A DNA stretch of 64,000 nt from Streptococcus mitis. Lineage in GTDB: Bacteria; Bacillota; Bacilli; Lactobacillales; Streptococcaceae. The DNA lies in NCBI RefSeq assembly GCF_002005545.1, contig NZ_LBMT01000001.1:1572301-1636300 (forward strand), in the 5' to 3' direction. The notes beneath the pieces are model-generated. The model did no database searches, was not told where the DNA came from, and worked only from the letters and a program-made list of their open reading frames with translations. A program made the position numbers and the translations under genes. Numbering within the stretch: the first letter of the stretch is position 1; each line of letters starts with the position of its first letter. Shown piece by piece: positions 36,312 to 44,569 of the stretch.

Positions 36312-37484
36312 TTACCCTGCAGCGTCAGTGTATGTTCCGAAGAACCCAGCTTCTTCATCTACTTTCTTAATATCCAAACGGATGAAAAGCCCAAGCAATT
36401 GTCCGTAGATGTCATTGTTCACCCATTTAACAGATACTTGAGAACGATCAAACTCTTTGACGAACTCAGTGACATCACCGATGAAGAATTTCATATCTCC
36501 TTCATCTCCAAACACTGTGTCATCTACTTTGTAGATTGTTTTCCCACCAAATGAATAGCCAGTAGGTGAAGCTACATCGGTTTGAAGCATGTAGCGCCCA
36601 TCTTTGTCCTTTACCTTGTCAAGTGCGGCAAACATTGACTTAGTTACAACGATGCTTGCTTTGTAAATTGATTTAAGCTTCTTATTGTAGATGTCTTTAA
36701 TACCATCAAATCCAGCTGCATCTGCTTGGGTAGCTTTTTTGAGGACAGCTGCAACTAATGACAACTCAGTATTTTCACCTTGATTAAACACTTCGTCTTC
36801 AACAATGGACATGATGTCATAGTCTGCGTCGTCAATCATTTCTTGTGACACAGGGACATATCCACGGTAAGTCTTGATTGAATAATCAATCTCGCTGATT
36901 GCTGGTTTTCCAAGTTCTGGATTTGATTTCAATTCCTCTGTTGAAACCATTACACCATCCGTTTTCTTGATAAGTGGATATTTACCAGATCCACTGTTAA
37001 CTTTCACACGTTCCACAAGATCCAAAAGTGGATTACGTGTTTTATTGACAAAATGAGGTTTCAAAACTTCAGTAGGAATCAGAGCTGCGCTTCCTGAATC
37101 AGTAGTTTTCAAACCTACGATGTCACGAGTTTGACCAGTACGAATGTATTTAGCAATTGCGTCACGTTGTTCCAATTTCTGTCCTCCACGTTTTTCTTGA
37201 CTTGGGTAAGTTGGTGCTTTTCGATTTTGCTCCTCGATTTGTTTTTCCAACTCGTCAATTTCTTTTTCCAGCTGCGCTTTTTCAGCTTCTTTTTCTTCAA
37301 TTTCCTTTTGAAGATCATCTACAGTCTTTTCAACTGCTGAAACTTCTTCATCAGTTTCAGCACGATCTAACTTCTCTAATTCAACAACCGAACGTTTGTT
37401 TAATTCTTCGATAGTTTCTTCCAACTCAACTACTTTAGTTGCTTTTGCTCGCATACGAGCACCAAAGATTAATGCCTTATTCAT
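36312..37484 (-). CDS. Major capsid protein (HK97 fold)
   Basis: This 390-residue precursor has residues about 10-95 as a strongly charged coiled coil that acts as the built-in scaffold (delta domain). It is probably cut off by the protease encoded upstream. The remaining part is an HK97-type coat: SGSAALIPTEVLKPHF, YRGYVPVSQEMIDDADYD and a C-terminal domain with FGGKTIYKVDD. It overlaps the protease gene by one codon. Confidence 0.94.
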   Translation of the reverse strand: MNKALIFGARMRAKATKVVELEETIEELNKRSVVELEKLDRAETDEEVSAVEKTVDDLQKEIEEKEAEKAQLEKEIDELEKQIEEQNRKAPTYPSQEKRGGQKLEQRDAIAKYIRTGQTRDIVGLKTTDSGSAALIPTEVLKPHFVNKTRNPLLDLVERVKVNSGSGKYPLIKKTDGVMVSTEELKSNPELGKPAISEIDYSIKTYRGYVPVSQEMIDDADYDIMSIVEDEVFNQGENTELSLVAAVLKKATQADAAGFDGIKDIYNKKLKSIYKASIVVTKSMFAALDKVKDKDGRYMLQTDVASPTGYSFGGKTIYKVDDTVFGDEGDMKFFIGDVTEFVKEFDRSQVSVKWVNNDIYGQLLGLFIRLDIKKVDEEAGFFGTYTDAAG

Positions 37485-38056
37485 AGCTTAAATTTCTCCT
37501 TAATTTCTTTCTTGCGCTTATCTAGCGCTTCACGATTCGCACGGCTCTGACTTTCGAAGTCTTTTTGTCGTGCAGCAATTTCCGTTTGCGGATAGGCTGG
37601 GAAAGTACATGGACTCACTTCAAAGATTTCTAGCTCTAAGACAGTGTCCAGATACGAACCATCTTCACGTTCCTCTGTTTCGATTTTTATCGGGATAAAA
37701 CCAAAGCTACATCCGATAACATCTCCACGCTTAACACGGGCATAGGCTCCAACCGCTTGAGGATCATCCTTGTTAATGATGATGTCCCCAAAAAGACCAA
37801 CATCATCAACACCCAGAGTCAGAGTTCCGTTGCCTGTTCGACCGAGAACAAGACTATCATCGTGGTTAAATAAAGCTCTGATATCAGCGTCTTTGATAGC
37901 TTTCTCAACCCCGACACGCTTAATAACTTCACAGTAGCCTGGCCACAATTCCGTCTCCTCGTCAAACTTGATAAAGTAGCCACTCAAAATCAAATCACCA
38001 GAGTCTTCTTCTCGCGTTTGAAATTGAGTGGCACGATAACTATTCCGTTTCTGCAT
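37481..38056 (-). CDS. Prohead protease (HK97 family)
   Basis: This 191-residue serine protease removes the capsid scaffold during maturation. Visible motifs are LSGYFIKFDEETEL, the histidine in ALFNHDDSLVLGRT and the serine in GDVIGCSFGFIPI. I start at MQKRNSYRATQ (38056), inside the portal 3' end, with GGAGGT about ten bases upstream. It is followed by the capsid gene with an ATGA-type overlap. Confidence 0.92.
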   Translation of the reverse strand: MQKRNSYRATQFQTREEDSGDLILSGYFIKFDEETELWPGYCEVIKRVGVEKAIKDADIRALFNHDDSLVLGRTGNGTLTLGVDDVGLFGDIIINKDDPQAVGAYARVKRGDVIGCSFGFIPIKIETEEREDGSYLDTVLELEIFEVSPCTFPAYPQTEIAARQKDFESQSRANREALDKRKKEIKEKFKL

Positions 38057-39242
38057 TCTCTTCCTCACCTCCTTTCAATTTATTTTGGTCTCCTATCTTC
38101 TCTTGAGGGATAAAGTTCTCAAGGACAATCAACTCTTCCATCTCAGGATCAGGAGCCATACCAAGCCAATCTCTCCACTCATTACGACGCATTGCAGTAC
38201 TGTTTGTCATTTGACGTGCAACCTCAGACAACTCTGTAATGTTGTAAGAGAAGAGTGAGCGAGGATTTAGCTTGAAGTAACGATTACTAGACAAAAGTAA
38301 GTCTCTGGTTAGTGTTTGAGTAATAGTGGTAGCGATACTCATGACAGTCGTATTTACAAAGTTGTTATACTCTGTCTTGTTGAACTCTCCCACGCCCAAA
38401 ATAAAAGCAGGTACTCCTAATAAACCTGCAACTGTTCTTTTATCTAATTCGACAGACTCATTTAGAGCGATATCCGTTAGACTAAGTGGCTTTACCTGTT
38501 GGATGTCCAGCAATGCCTCTGGAACAATCCATGGAGCGCCAACCCTGCTAGTACTTAAATACTTCTCAGCGATACGCTCACGCCCTTGCTCCGAGTCTAG
38601 TTCAGCACTAGACGAGTCTACTTTAACGATAAGACTAGGAATGTTCTTACCGTTCATGAAGCTTTTTTTAGTCTTAGTAGCCATGTTCAAACTTTGAACC
38701 ACATCTGTCAACGTCACCCTAAAACCAGTACCAATGTATGGAATATCCGGATCTGGATTGATGACGAAGTGGACTACTTCGTTAGGGGAATACTTTTCAC
38801 CCCTAAATGAGATTACATAGGAATTCTTATCTGTTTGGAAAGAAACTTCTCTCATCGGAAATGGTCTTAAATTGGAAATATAATCCGTAACAGGTTCATA
38901 TTCCACATGTAAGACAGAATTTCCATCGCCGTATAGAAGCAAATCGCGCACAATCTTGAAAATCCATGACTTCCTTGTCATGTGTTCACACGGATTAATG
39001 TCAATCTTTCTAGCAAGCCCATCACGGATTCTGATATCACCTTTATCTGTATTCTCCATCAGGTGGATGGTCATATTAGAGACCAAATCAGCAATCTTAT
39101 TAACCGCTGTCACCACATCTGGATTTCTGGCCAAAGGTACATACGAATCCATCAGGTTTGACAATCCTAAATCTGAATGACTCAGCATGTTGATTGGTTT
39201 ACTTGGCTTGTTTCGTTTCCAAATTTTTTCAAAAATACCCAT
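38040..39242 (-). CDS. Portal protein (HK97 type)
   Basis: This 400-residue protein forms the dodecameric DNA entry ring. Family hallmarks are NPDVVTAVNKIADLVSNM in the N-terminal part and the GVPAFILGVGEFN stretch near residue 265, with a helical C-terminal crown. AGGAGGTGAG precedes the ATG. It lies between the large terminase and the protease genes in canonical order. Confidence 0.93.
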   Translation of the reverse strand: MGIFEKIWKRNKPSKPINMLSHSDLGLSNLMDSYVPLARNPDVVTAVNKIADLVSNMTIHLMENTDKGDIRIRDGLARKIDINPCEHMTRKSWIFKIVRDLLLYGDGNSVLHVEYEPVTDYISNLRPFPMREVSFQTDKNSYVISFRGEKYSPNEVVHFVINPDPDIPYIGTGFRVTLTDVVQSLNMATKTKKSFMNGKNIPSLIVKVDSSSAELDSEQGRERIAEKYLSTSRVGAPWIVPEALLDIQQVKPLSLTDIALNESVELDKRTVAGLLGVPAFILGVGEFNKTEYNNFVNTTVMSIATTITQTLTRDLLLSSNRYFKLNPRSLFSYNITELSEVARQMTNSTAMRRNEWRDWLGMAPDPEMEELIVLENFIPQEKIGDQNKLKGGEEENAETE

Positions 39243-39263
39243 GTTTCCTCACCTCCTTTCTCT

Positions 39264-40994
39264 CTAATCAAAGAATCTCATCACATCGCCACCCTTGCCA
39301 AGATTAGCAAGAGCCTGTATACAAGCAAAGACGCTGGCATCAAACAAGTCAATCCTTGCAGTACCACCGTCTCCATCTAATTTTTCATATTGCACAGCGT
39401 CATCCACCTTTTCAATTGCTCTAACATTGCTCACACAGTATTCATAAGCGTCAGAATGAAGATAGTAAAATTCCTTGTTCTTGACTTTGAACTCAATCCG
39501 TCTGAACCCCTCAGATTTCAGATAGAATAACTGAGGCTGGTCAATCATCTTGAACTTAGCCTTTTTCATCTTAGTCAAAAACTCACGACCAAACTTCCTA
39601 TCCATTCCCACAGCTTGGATTTTAAATCCACGCTCACGCATACTGATGAACCATTTGACGATATCGTCATAGAGAACGGTAGGAGTATTGCTCATCGTCA
39701 GCCAGCCATCAGACTGCCAGCCAAAAAGTGGAATCCCATCATCATTAGCCTTCTTCTGAGCATTGATACGAGGAAAGAAAGCATGTGTGATACAGATATC
39801 AACATCTTTTTCTCCATCGTGATAAACACCGTAGAGAGCAGCCGCTGTTAAGTCATGCAATCTTGACAAGTCCGCACCACCATACCAACGAATCGGCAAG
39901 CGTGCCAGCTCTTCTAAACTCCAGTCATAGCAACTGTCCGACGCTATAAACTCATCGGGATTGAAATAAGCGTTCATAGAGTTAGTGAAGATATTCAATG
40001 TCTTATTGAAAAACTCGTTTCGAGTCTGAGGATCATTCATGGCCTGCTCTGCTTCTTCCTTGAGAGCCTTGAGCGAAACCGTGACCCCCCATGACGGATT
40101 AGCCATCTTGAGAATATTCTCATCCAGATAGTCCACCACGTCTCCATCAGCAGATTGATTAGCCTTGCAGATGAAGATAAAAAATGAATCATCAGTGACT
40201 AATTGCTTAAGCACCTTTTGACAGTATTTCAGACGGTTAGCAAGGAACCCCGTAGGAATATCCCCAGCGGTAGAGATAACAAAAAGCATACTGTTACGGT
40301 ATGCTGACATTGTTTTTTTCATAAGACCATGCTTCTTACTGTTTCGCATCGTATGAGCTTCATCTAGGATAATAACGTTGCCATTCAGAGAGTCCAGACG
40401 ACTCTCATCATTGGCAAGTGCTTGGATAAAGAAAGAACCTTCATCACCAAAATTAGCAGTGATAGAATGCTCTTGGTTATTATCCTTGATACGAATGTTC
40501 TTATCATTCCAACGCTCGACGTTGAATCTTAAAAATCCAAAAGCTTCCATCGCTTGCTTGACTGAGTTAGCAACGATATAGCATTTTGAACCGCTATCCG
40601 TGTCCAAAATCTGATAAGCAAGTGCGATTGCAGCAGTAAACGAGGTTTTTCCATTCTTCCGAGCAAGCATGATGAGCGCTTCTTTGAACCTACGCTCATT
40701 CGTCCCCTTATAGTAAAAACCAAACAGGTTAACAACAACGAAATGTTGCCAAGGTTGCAAAAGCAACGGCTTGTTACGGATAGACACCGCAAACATATCA
40801 TCGCCCTGCTGATGAACTATCACATTCTCGATAAAGTGAATAACAAAATCCACCATATCCTCATCCATCTCAAACGCTGGATTTTCTAAATCACGGAAAA
40901 AACGTTCAGCAGCAAGAATGTTCTCCTCGCAATGTTCCTCTTGGTGAGTTAAGACGTGTTGAGCGTATTCTTTTGCTTTATCAAGATTACCCAT
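39264..40994 (-). CDS. Terminase large subunit
   Basis: This 576-residue packaging motor has an ATPase domain with the Walker A ARKNGKTSF (about residue 115) and Walker B VIILDEAH, and a C-terminal nuclease domain with aspartates in GGADLSRL, VGMDRKFGREF and DLFDASVF. It is Terminase_1 type, normally paired with P27-type small subunits in cos phages. I start at MGNLDKAKEY, which overlaps the small subunit gene by eight bases. Confidence 0.94.
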   Translation of the reverse strand: MGNLDKAKEYAQHVLTHQEEHCEENILAAERFFRDLENPAFEMDEDMVDFVIHFIENVIVHQQGDDMFAVSIRNKPLLLQPWQHFVVVNLFGFYYKGTNERRFKEALIMLARKNGKTSFTAAIALAYQILDTDSGSKCYIVANSVKQAMEAFGFLRFNVERWNDKNIRIKDNNQEHSITANFGDEGSFFIQALANDESRLDSLNGNVIILDEAHTMRNSKKHGLMKKTMSAYRNSMLFVISTAGDIPTGFLANRLKYCQKVLKQLVTDDSFFIFICKANQSADGDVVDYLDENILKMANPSWGVTVSLKALKEEAEQAMNDPQTRNEFFNKTLNIFTNSMNAYFNPDEFIASDSCYDWSLEELARLPIRWYGGADLSRLHDLTAAALYGVYHDGEKDVDICITHAFFPRINAQKKANDDGIPLFGWQSDGWLTMSNTPTVLYDDIVKWFISMRERGFKIQAVGMDRKFGREFLTKMKKAKFKMIDQPQLFYLKSEGFRRIEFKVKNKEFYYLHSDAYEYCVSNVRAIEKVDDAVQYEKLDGDGGTARIDLFDASVFACIQALANLGKGGDVMRFFD

Positions 40995-41382
40995 TTCCAC
41001 TCACTCTCTTCTTCTTGATTTCATTCTTGAACTTCAAGACTTCTGCTAGAGGTGACTCTCCTTCTTGTTCAACCACCTCACCGAGAGATTTCGGATTCAT
41101 CATCAACTGATTAGAGTAGCTGAGAATGTCTTTCCTCAAAATTTCCATAGCTGTCAAGATTGGAACTTTGCGCTCATTCTCGGCACCAGCCTTATTGACG
41201 TAGGTATCTGTCACTGGATATCCCATATCAGCATAATCTTGAGCAAGTTTCTGATACTGATATAGCATTCCTGCAAAAATACCAATGATCATTTCGAACT
41301 CTTTACGATAAGTGCCCAAGTCTTTCATCTGCTTGACTACTTTTGACTTAATCGACTTTTCTGTAATTGGTTTAGCCAACAA
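40987..41382 (-). CDS. Terminase small subunit (P27-like)
   Basis: This 131-residue, mostly helical protein is encoded directly before the large terminase. Its composition and length fit the P27-family small subunit that recognises cos DNA: an N-terminal basic region with MKDLGTYRKEFEMII, and a C-terminal charged stretch. Assignment rests on gene order and fold type. Confidence 0.82.
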   Translation of the reverse strand: MLAKPITEKSIKSKVVKQMKDLGTYRKEFEMIIGIFAGMLYQYQKLAQDYADMGYPVTDTYVNKAGAENERKVPILTAMEILRKDILSYSNQLMMNPKSLGEVVEQEGESPLAEVLKFKNEIKKKRVSGNG

Positions 41383-41519
41383 CTACCTCCTTTCGTCAAA
41401 ATCGCTTAGTTTTTACCCCCTTTTTGTTTGAAGGCCCCCGACTTGGAAAAAGTTCCCTTCACCGGTTCCCAGAGACTTCGAAAAAAATTTTTTGAAGTGG
41501 GGGGATAGAAAAAAATTTT
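41383..41519 (+). other. Intergenic region holding the likely cos site
   Basis: The 137 bases between the HNH endonuclease and small terminase genes are unusually rich in G/C runs (CCCCC, TTCACCGGTTCCC, GGGGGG). They also contain a perfect 24-base palindrome, ACTTCGAAAAAAA-TTTTTTGAAGT, at 41475-41498. HK97-like Gram-positive phages with HNH plus P27/Terminase_1 have cos in this gap. The exact nick positions cannot be told from the sequence. Confidence 0.5.
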
Positions 41520-41846
41520 TCATTTTTCATTTTTATTTTTGAAAAAAGTTAAAAATTCTTTTTTTCTTTTCTTCTGCCAATAAATTCCATTTCCAATTAT
41601 CTTATCGTTGTTGCGGTCATGAAACGTATTGTGTTTACGGTTAGTCAGTGGCAAACAATTCCAAGATACATACTCCAGCTCTGGATACTCAGATACTGGG
41701 TAAATATGATGAACCATTTCAGCTGGAACTGACTGACCATATCTTAGACTTTCTTGGCAAAGGTAATCGTATTGTCTCATGACCTTGTCACGGAACTTGT
41801 ACCACTTCCTTGTCTTCAAGCTCTGTCTGACTGGTTTGTTGTACAT
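41520..41846 (-). CDS. HNH endonuclease
   Basis: This 108-residue HNH nuclease has the fold signature AEMVHHIYPVSEYPELEY, then WNCLPLTNRKHNTFHDRN. In HK97-like phages an HNH protein acts with the terminase in cos cleavage and packaging. One zinc-ligand cysteine pair is partly replaced (a single CQES cysteine upstream). It begins the late operon. Confidence 0.9.
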   Translation of the reverse strand: MYNKPVRQSLKTRKWYKFRDKVMRQYDYLCQESLRYGQSVPAEMVHHIYPVSEYPELEYVSWNCLPLTNRKHNTFHDRNNDKIIGNGIYWQKKRKKEFLTFFKNKNEK

Positions 41847-41912
41847 GATATATACTCCTCTGCAAAATAAAAGGACAGGCTCTTGACCTATCCCATCTCA
41901 TACAAGAAATCT

Positions 41913-41966
41913 ATGCTACCATAATAAACCTTTTTTTGTGAGACTTCAAGATGTCTTTTGTCTCAT
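41913..41966 (+). repeat. 54-bp direct repeat, copy 1
   Basis: This copy is 52 of 54 bases identical to 42947-43000 in the same orientation. Each copy contains TGAGAC...GTCTCA as an inner inverted repeat. It lies upstream of the HNH gene and overlaps the stop codon of the 48-residue ORF. Confidence 0.9.
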
Positions 41967-42109
41967 TTTACTTTTCTTGATTTTCTTTTTGAGTAACTAA
42001 AAATTGGATTCCTTAATTCTAATTCTTTCTGTTTGTGGTAATCTTGATGTTTCCACATGACTCCATCATGGTCATCAACCTTTCTGTATAAATTATATTG
42101 ATTGTCCAT
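41963..42109 (-). CDS. Small phage ORF, 48 residues
   Basis: The ATG at 42107-42109 has a perfect AGGAGGTGAAAA ribosome site. The product begins MDNQYNLYRKVDDHDGVMW, ends basic (SYSKRKSRKVK) and matches nothing I know. It lies downstream of the short recombinase gene and ends inside the first 54-bp repeat. Confidence 0.6.
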   Translation of the reverse strand: MDNQYNLYRKVDDHDGVMWKHQDYHKQKELELRNPIFSYSKRKSRKVK

Positions 42110-42272
42110 TTTTCACCTCCTGTAACTATACCAATTTTATCCCTCACTTTCACATATCTTATATTTTGTTAAACTCACTCTAGATCTCAAACCCTTACTA
42201 ATTATGGTTTTTAAAGCGTTTCGTTTTTTCAGTTTATGCTTAACTCATTATGTGAAAGTAATATCTAAAAAA

Positions 42273-42815
42273 TTAAATGACAAAGTTCCGTAGTGCGTCA
42301 TCAAGCTCTGCTTGTTCTATTCCTATGTATCTCAATGTGATTGCAGGTGATGAATGATTGAACATTTTCTGTAATGTTCCTACGTCCTTTGTCTTGTTGT
42401 AATATTTATAGCCGAATGTCTTGCGCATTGTATGTGTACCGACATTATCAATACCAAGTTCTTCAGCAGCTTCATGAATGATTTGATAGGCTCGCTCACG
42501 AGTGATCGCTTTATTCTGACCTTGCCTACTCTTAAATAAGAAATGATGAAATGGTTTCCCTTCAACATATCTTCTCATTTCTTTCTTAAGTTCTTTTGTC
42601 ATCCGTCTTGTTATCTGCTTGCCAGTCTTCCGTTCTCTCAGCTTGATGTGCCAACCTTGAACATCTTTAACTTTCAAGGTAAGTATATCTCCAACTCGTA
42701 ACCCAGTATTCAGACCTGTGATGAATAGCATGTAATACATCTCATTCCATTCTCTGAGATAATCTTTCATAGCTTGTATATCATCGTTCTCTTTTATTGG
42801 TGATACAAATTCCAT
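42273..42815 (-). CDS. Second, short tyrosine recombinase
   Basis: This 180-residue protein is essentially only the catalytic domain of a tyrosine recombinase. The first arginine is in GLNTGLRVGDIL, lysine in the RERKTGKQ hairpin, HTMRKTFG (HxxR), H in FNHSSPAITLRY and the tyrosine in TLRYIGIEQ. It lacks the arm-binding and core-binding domains that the integrase at 54651 has. Similar genes occur near the late-gene switch of many Firmicutes phages; their job is unclear. Here it lies between two 54-bp direct repeats. Confidence 0.9.
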   Translation of the reverse strand: MEFVSPIKENDDIQAMKDYLREWNEMYYMLFITGLNTGLRVGDILTLKVKDVQGWHIKLRERKTGKQITRRMTKELKKEMRRYVEGKPFHHFLFKSRQGQNKAITRERAYQIIHEAAEELGIDNVGTHTMRKTFGYKYYNKTKDVGTLQKMFNHSSPAITLRYIGIEQAELDDALRNFVI

Positions 42816-42832
42816 ATTCTACCTCCTTTCCC

Positions 42833-42859
42833 AAAACAAAAAGCCAGCATTTGCTGACT
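42833..42859 (-). terminator. Terminator upstream of the short recombinase gene
   Basis: On minus, AGTCAGCA-AA-TGCTGGCT is followed by TTTTTGTTTT, ending the early transcript about 20 bases before the ribosome site of the short recombinase gene. Confidence 0.75.
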
Positions 42860-42946
42860 CTTGACGATACTTCTGTTGGACAACTTTTCTGACTAGAATT
42901 AAGGATGACTCCTAAAGTGTGATGTGTGTTTTTGTTTCAGAAGTTC

Positions 42947-43000
42947 ATGCTATCATAATAACCCTTTTTTTGTGAGACTTCAAGATGTCTTTTGTCTCAT
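42947..43000 (+). repeat. 54-bp direct repeat, copy 2
   Basis: This is the second copy of the repeat at 41913-41966 (two mismatches, both in the TA-rich left part). It begins six bases after the stop of the RinA-like regulator gene, read on minus. The copies are 1,034 bases apart. Confidence 0.9.
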
Positions 43001-43006
43001 GTTTAT

Positions 43007-43408
43007 TTATAGCTCACCTTTCAAAATAGCGTACTGCTCTAGGATAATCCTTCTACGTCGATAGATTGTAGCTTTGCTCATGAATTTCTGTTCTGCTATT
43101 TCTTCCCATCTCAGTTGAGGATATCTCCAGCGCAGATTAAAGATTTCCTTATCCTCATCAACTAGATTGATTAGGAGTTTGTTAATAATAGCTTTGAACC
43201 CTTCGAGAAATTTTAAGGTTGGATCATCCGCTATTCTGATTGCAATGGTTTCGGTAGGTTTGCTTATTCCTACGCTGGGCCCACTTTGAGAATCTGGATT
43301 TCGAGTTTCTAGTTCTAGCCTTCTCAAATCTATTGTCCGTTGAATGTTTTGAAATTTGAAAAGTTCTCTGTCTAATGTTTTGAGGTCTTCGTCGCTTAAT
43401 TTCTTCAA
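43007..43408 (-). CDS. RinA/DUF722-type late-gene transcription regulator
   Basis: This 133-residue protein has a sigma-like helix-turn-helix at the C-terminus: DKEIFNLRWRYPQLRWEEIA followed by MSKATIYRRRRIILEQ. The family (RinA/ArpU/DUF722) activates the packaging and structural operon of Gram-positive phages. It is the last gene of the early/middle transcript, just before the late operon, which fits that role. It has no adjacent partner gene. Confidence 0.82.
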   Translation of the reverse strand: MKKLSDEDLKTLDRELFKFQNIQRTIDLRRLELETRNPDSQSGPSVGISKPTETIAIRIADDPTLKFLEGFKAIINKLLINLVDEDKEIFNLRWRYPQLRWEEIAEQKFMSKATIYRRRRIILEQYAILKGEL

Positions 43409-43743
43409 TTCCTACCCCCTCGATATCTTCGTGATTGTTTCCACTTGATAATCTTACCATCGTTATTGTTGTTAAAATAATCTGGCAATCTTGCTGTTGG
43501 ACTTTCTTTGTAGACCACTTTTTCGACTACCTGGATTCCAGGCATCATTTCATCATCTATCCATCCGACTAACCAAGCAGGATTTACATCATAGGTTTTG
43601 GCAATCATTTCTATTTGCTTAATGGACGGATATCCACCACGTTCATACAAATGAATTGTATTTTGGGAAACACCTGTATCTCTGGCCATATCTTTGACGG
43701 AAAGACACAAGTCCTCTCTAAGTTCTTTCAGTCTTAGCTACAT
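43405..43743 (-). pseudogene. XRE-type HTH gene with TAG at codon 2
   Basis: The ATG at 43741-43743 has a good AAGGAG site but is followed directly by TAG (43738-43740). After that the frame is open and encodes LRLKELREDLCLSVKDMARDT and on through a complete HTH (VSQNTIHLYERGGYPSIKQIEMIA, YDVNPAWLVGW). A restart at TTG 43710 (101 residues) is possible but would remove the first helix of the HTH. The C-terminus is unrelated to known domains. It may be a nonsense mutant or a gene with unusual initiation. Confidence 0.65.
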
Positions 43744-43765
43744 CTTGCAAATCTCCTTGCGTATT

Positions 43766-43930
43766 TCAAATAATTTTCCCTTCAAATATCAGAGTTATTG
43801 TCCCTGTCCCGTCTGTGTGTTTAGAGGTCAGCGCACGACAATCTGATCCAAATTCAACTCCTTCAATTGTGAGGCTATTCTTCACGCTATCAACGTTGAT
43901 GATAGAATCATTTGATGTTTTTATTCTCAT
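43766..43930 (-). CDS. Small phage ORF, 54 residues
   Basis: The ATG at 43928-43930 lies inside the 3' end of the DUF3310 gene. The product (MRIKTSNDSIINVDSVKNSL...GTGTITLIFEGKII) looks like a small beta-rich protein. Overlap of 23 bases with the upstream gene suggests coupling. Function unknown. Confidence 0.65.
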   Translation of the reverse strand: MRIKTSNDSIINVDSVKNSLTIEGVEFGSDCRALTSKHTDGTGTITLIFEGKII

Positions 43931-44159
43931 GCTCCATCTCCTCAATCAGCCAGTCTAAATTTTTTCTAGCTTTCTTCAGGTCTTCAAGACCGTTTTTCTT
44001 TTGGAACCGTAACATATACTTGATTGCATTTCCCCAAAAGAAAGCAGACGCTCCAGAAAGATTCCCAACGAAGTTATGCACGACCTCGATAGCCTCCAGA
44101 CCGTTTGCGCCTTGGTAGTGGCTTGGTTTGTTTATGTTGTCAATTATTTCTGGGTTCAT
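43908..44159 (-). CDS. DUF3310-family phage protein
   Basis: This 83-residue protein has the DUF3310 (SaV-like) signature: NKPSHYQGANGLEAIEVVHNF, then NAIKYMLRFQKKNGLEDLKKARKNLDWL. It is common in the nucleotide-metabolism/early part of siphophages. It is thought to be linked to nucleotide kinases but not proven. The start overlaps the YopX-like gene by four bases. Confidence 0.88.
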   Translation of the reverse strand: MNPEIIDNINKPSHYQGANGLEAIEVVHNFVGNLSGASAFFWGNAIKYMLRFQKKNGLEDLKKARKNLDWLIEEMEHENKNIK

Positions 44160-44569
44160 TCCTTATCCTCCAAAAGCTCTGGGTTTTCGTAGATGTTGCC
44201 GATGATTTCAAATGGATATGTGTTATTTTCAACCAATTCCGCTAAGAGTTCCTGTTCGTTATATTTTTTCGACTCGAACATAAACAAAGCGTGCTCTTCA
44301 TCCCAAAATACATTCAGGTTTATCACTTCATCATCAGTTTCACATGCTAAAATATCCCCCTCAAAGATTTCCTTACCTTTCTTATCTCTGAGTCCTGTTG
44401 ATTGCATGATACATTCATAATCATCATCAAAATGTAACCATTTTTTTCTTTCTTCAATCCAAATAATAGGACAAGTCCAGTTTTCATCACTTAGATCACA
44501 ATTGCCTACCATGACTTTGTAGTTCATTTCGTTTCGCGTTCTATCCCACGCTCTAAATTTTGGTATCAT
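44156..44569 (-). CDS. YopX-family phage protein
   Basis: This 137-residue protein begins MIPKFRAWDRTRNEMNY and has MQSTGLRDKKGKEIFEGDIL, the hallmark of YopX proteins. It ends in a GNIYENPELLE tail. YopX proteins are widespread in Firmicutes phages with unknown function. It overlaps both neighbours by four bases. Confidence 0.92.
   Translation of the reverse strand: MIPKFRAWDRTRNEMNYKVMVGNCDLSDENWTCPIIWIEERKKWLHFDDDYECIMQSTGLRDKKGKEIFEGDILACETDDEVINLNVFWDEEHALFMFESKKYNEQELLAELVENNTYPFEIIGNIYENPELLEDKE

Noticed and set aside
41913-43000. 54-bp repeats as rho-independent terminators of the early transcript
   Set aside because: On minus the hairpin is followed by CAAAAAAA rather than T's, and a proper terminator already lies at 42833-42859.
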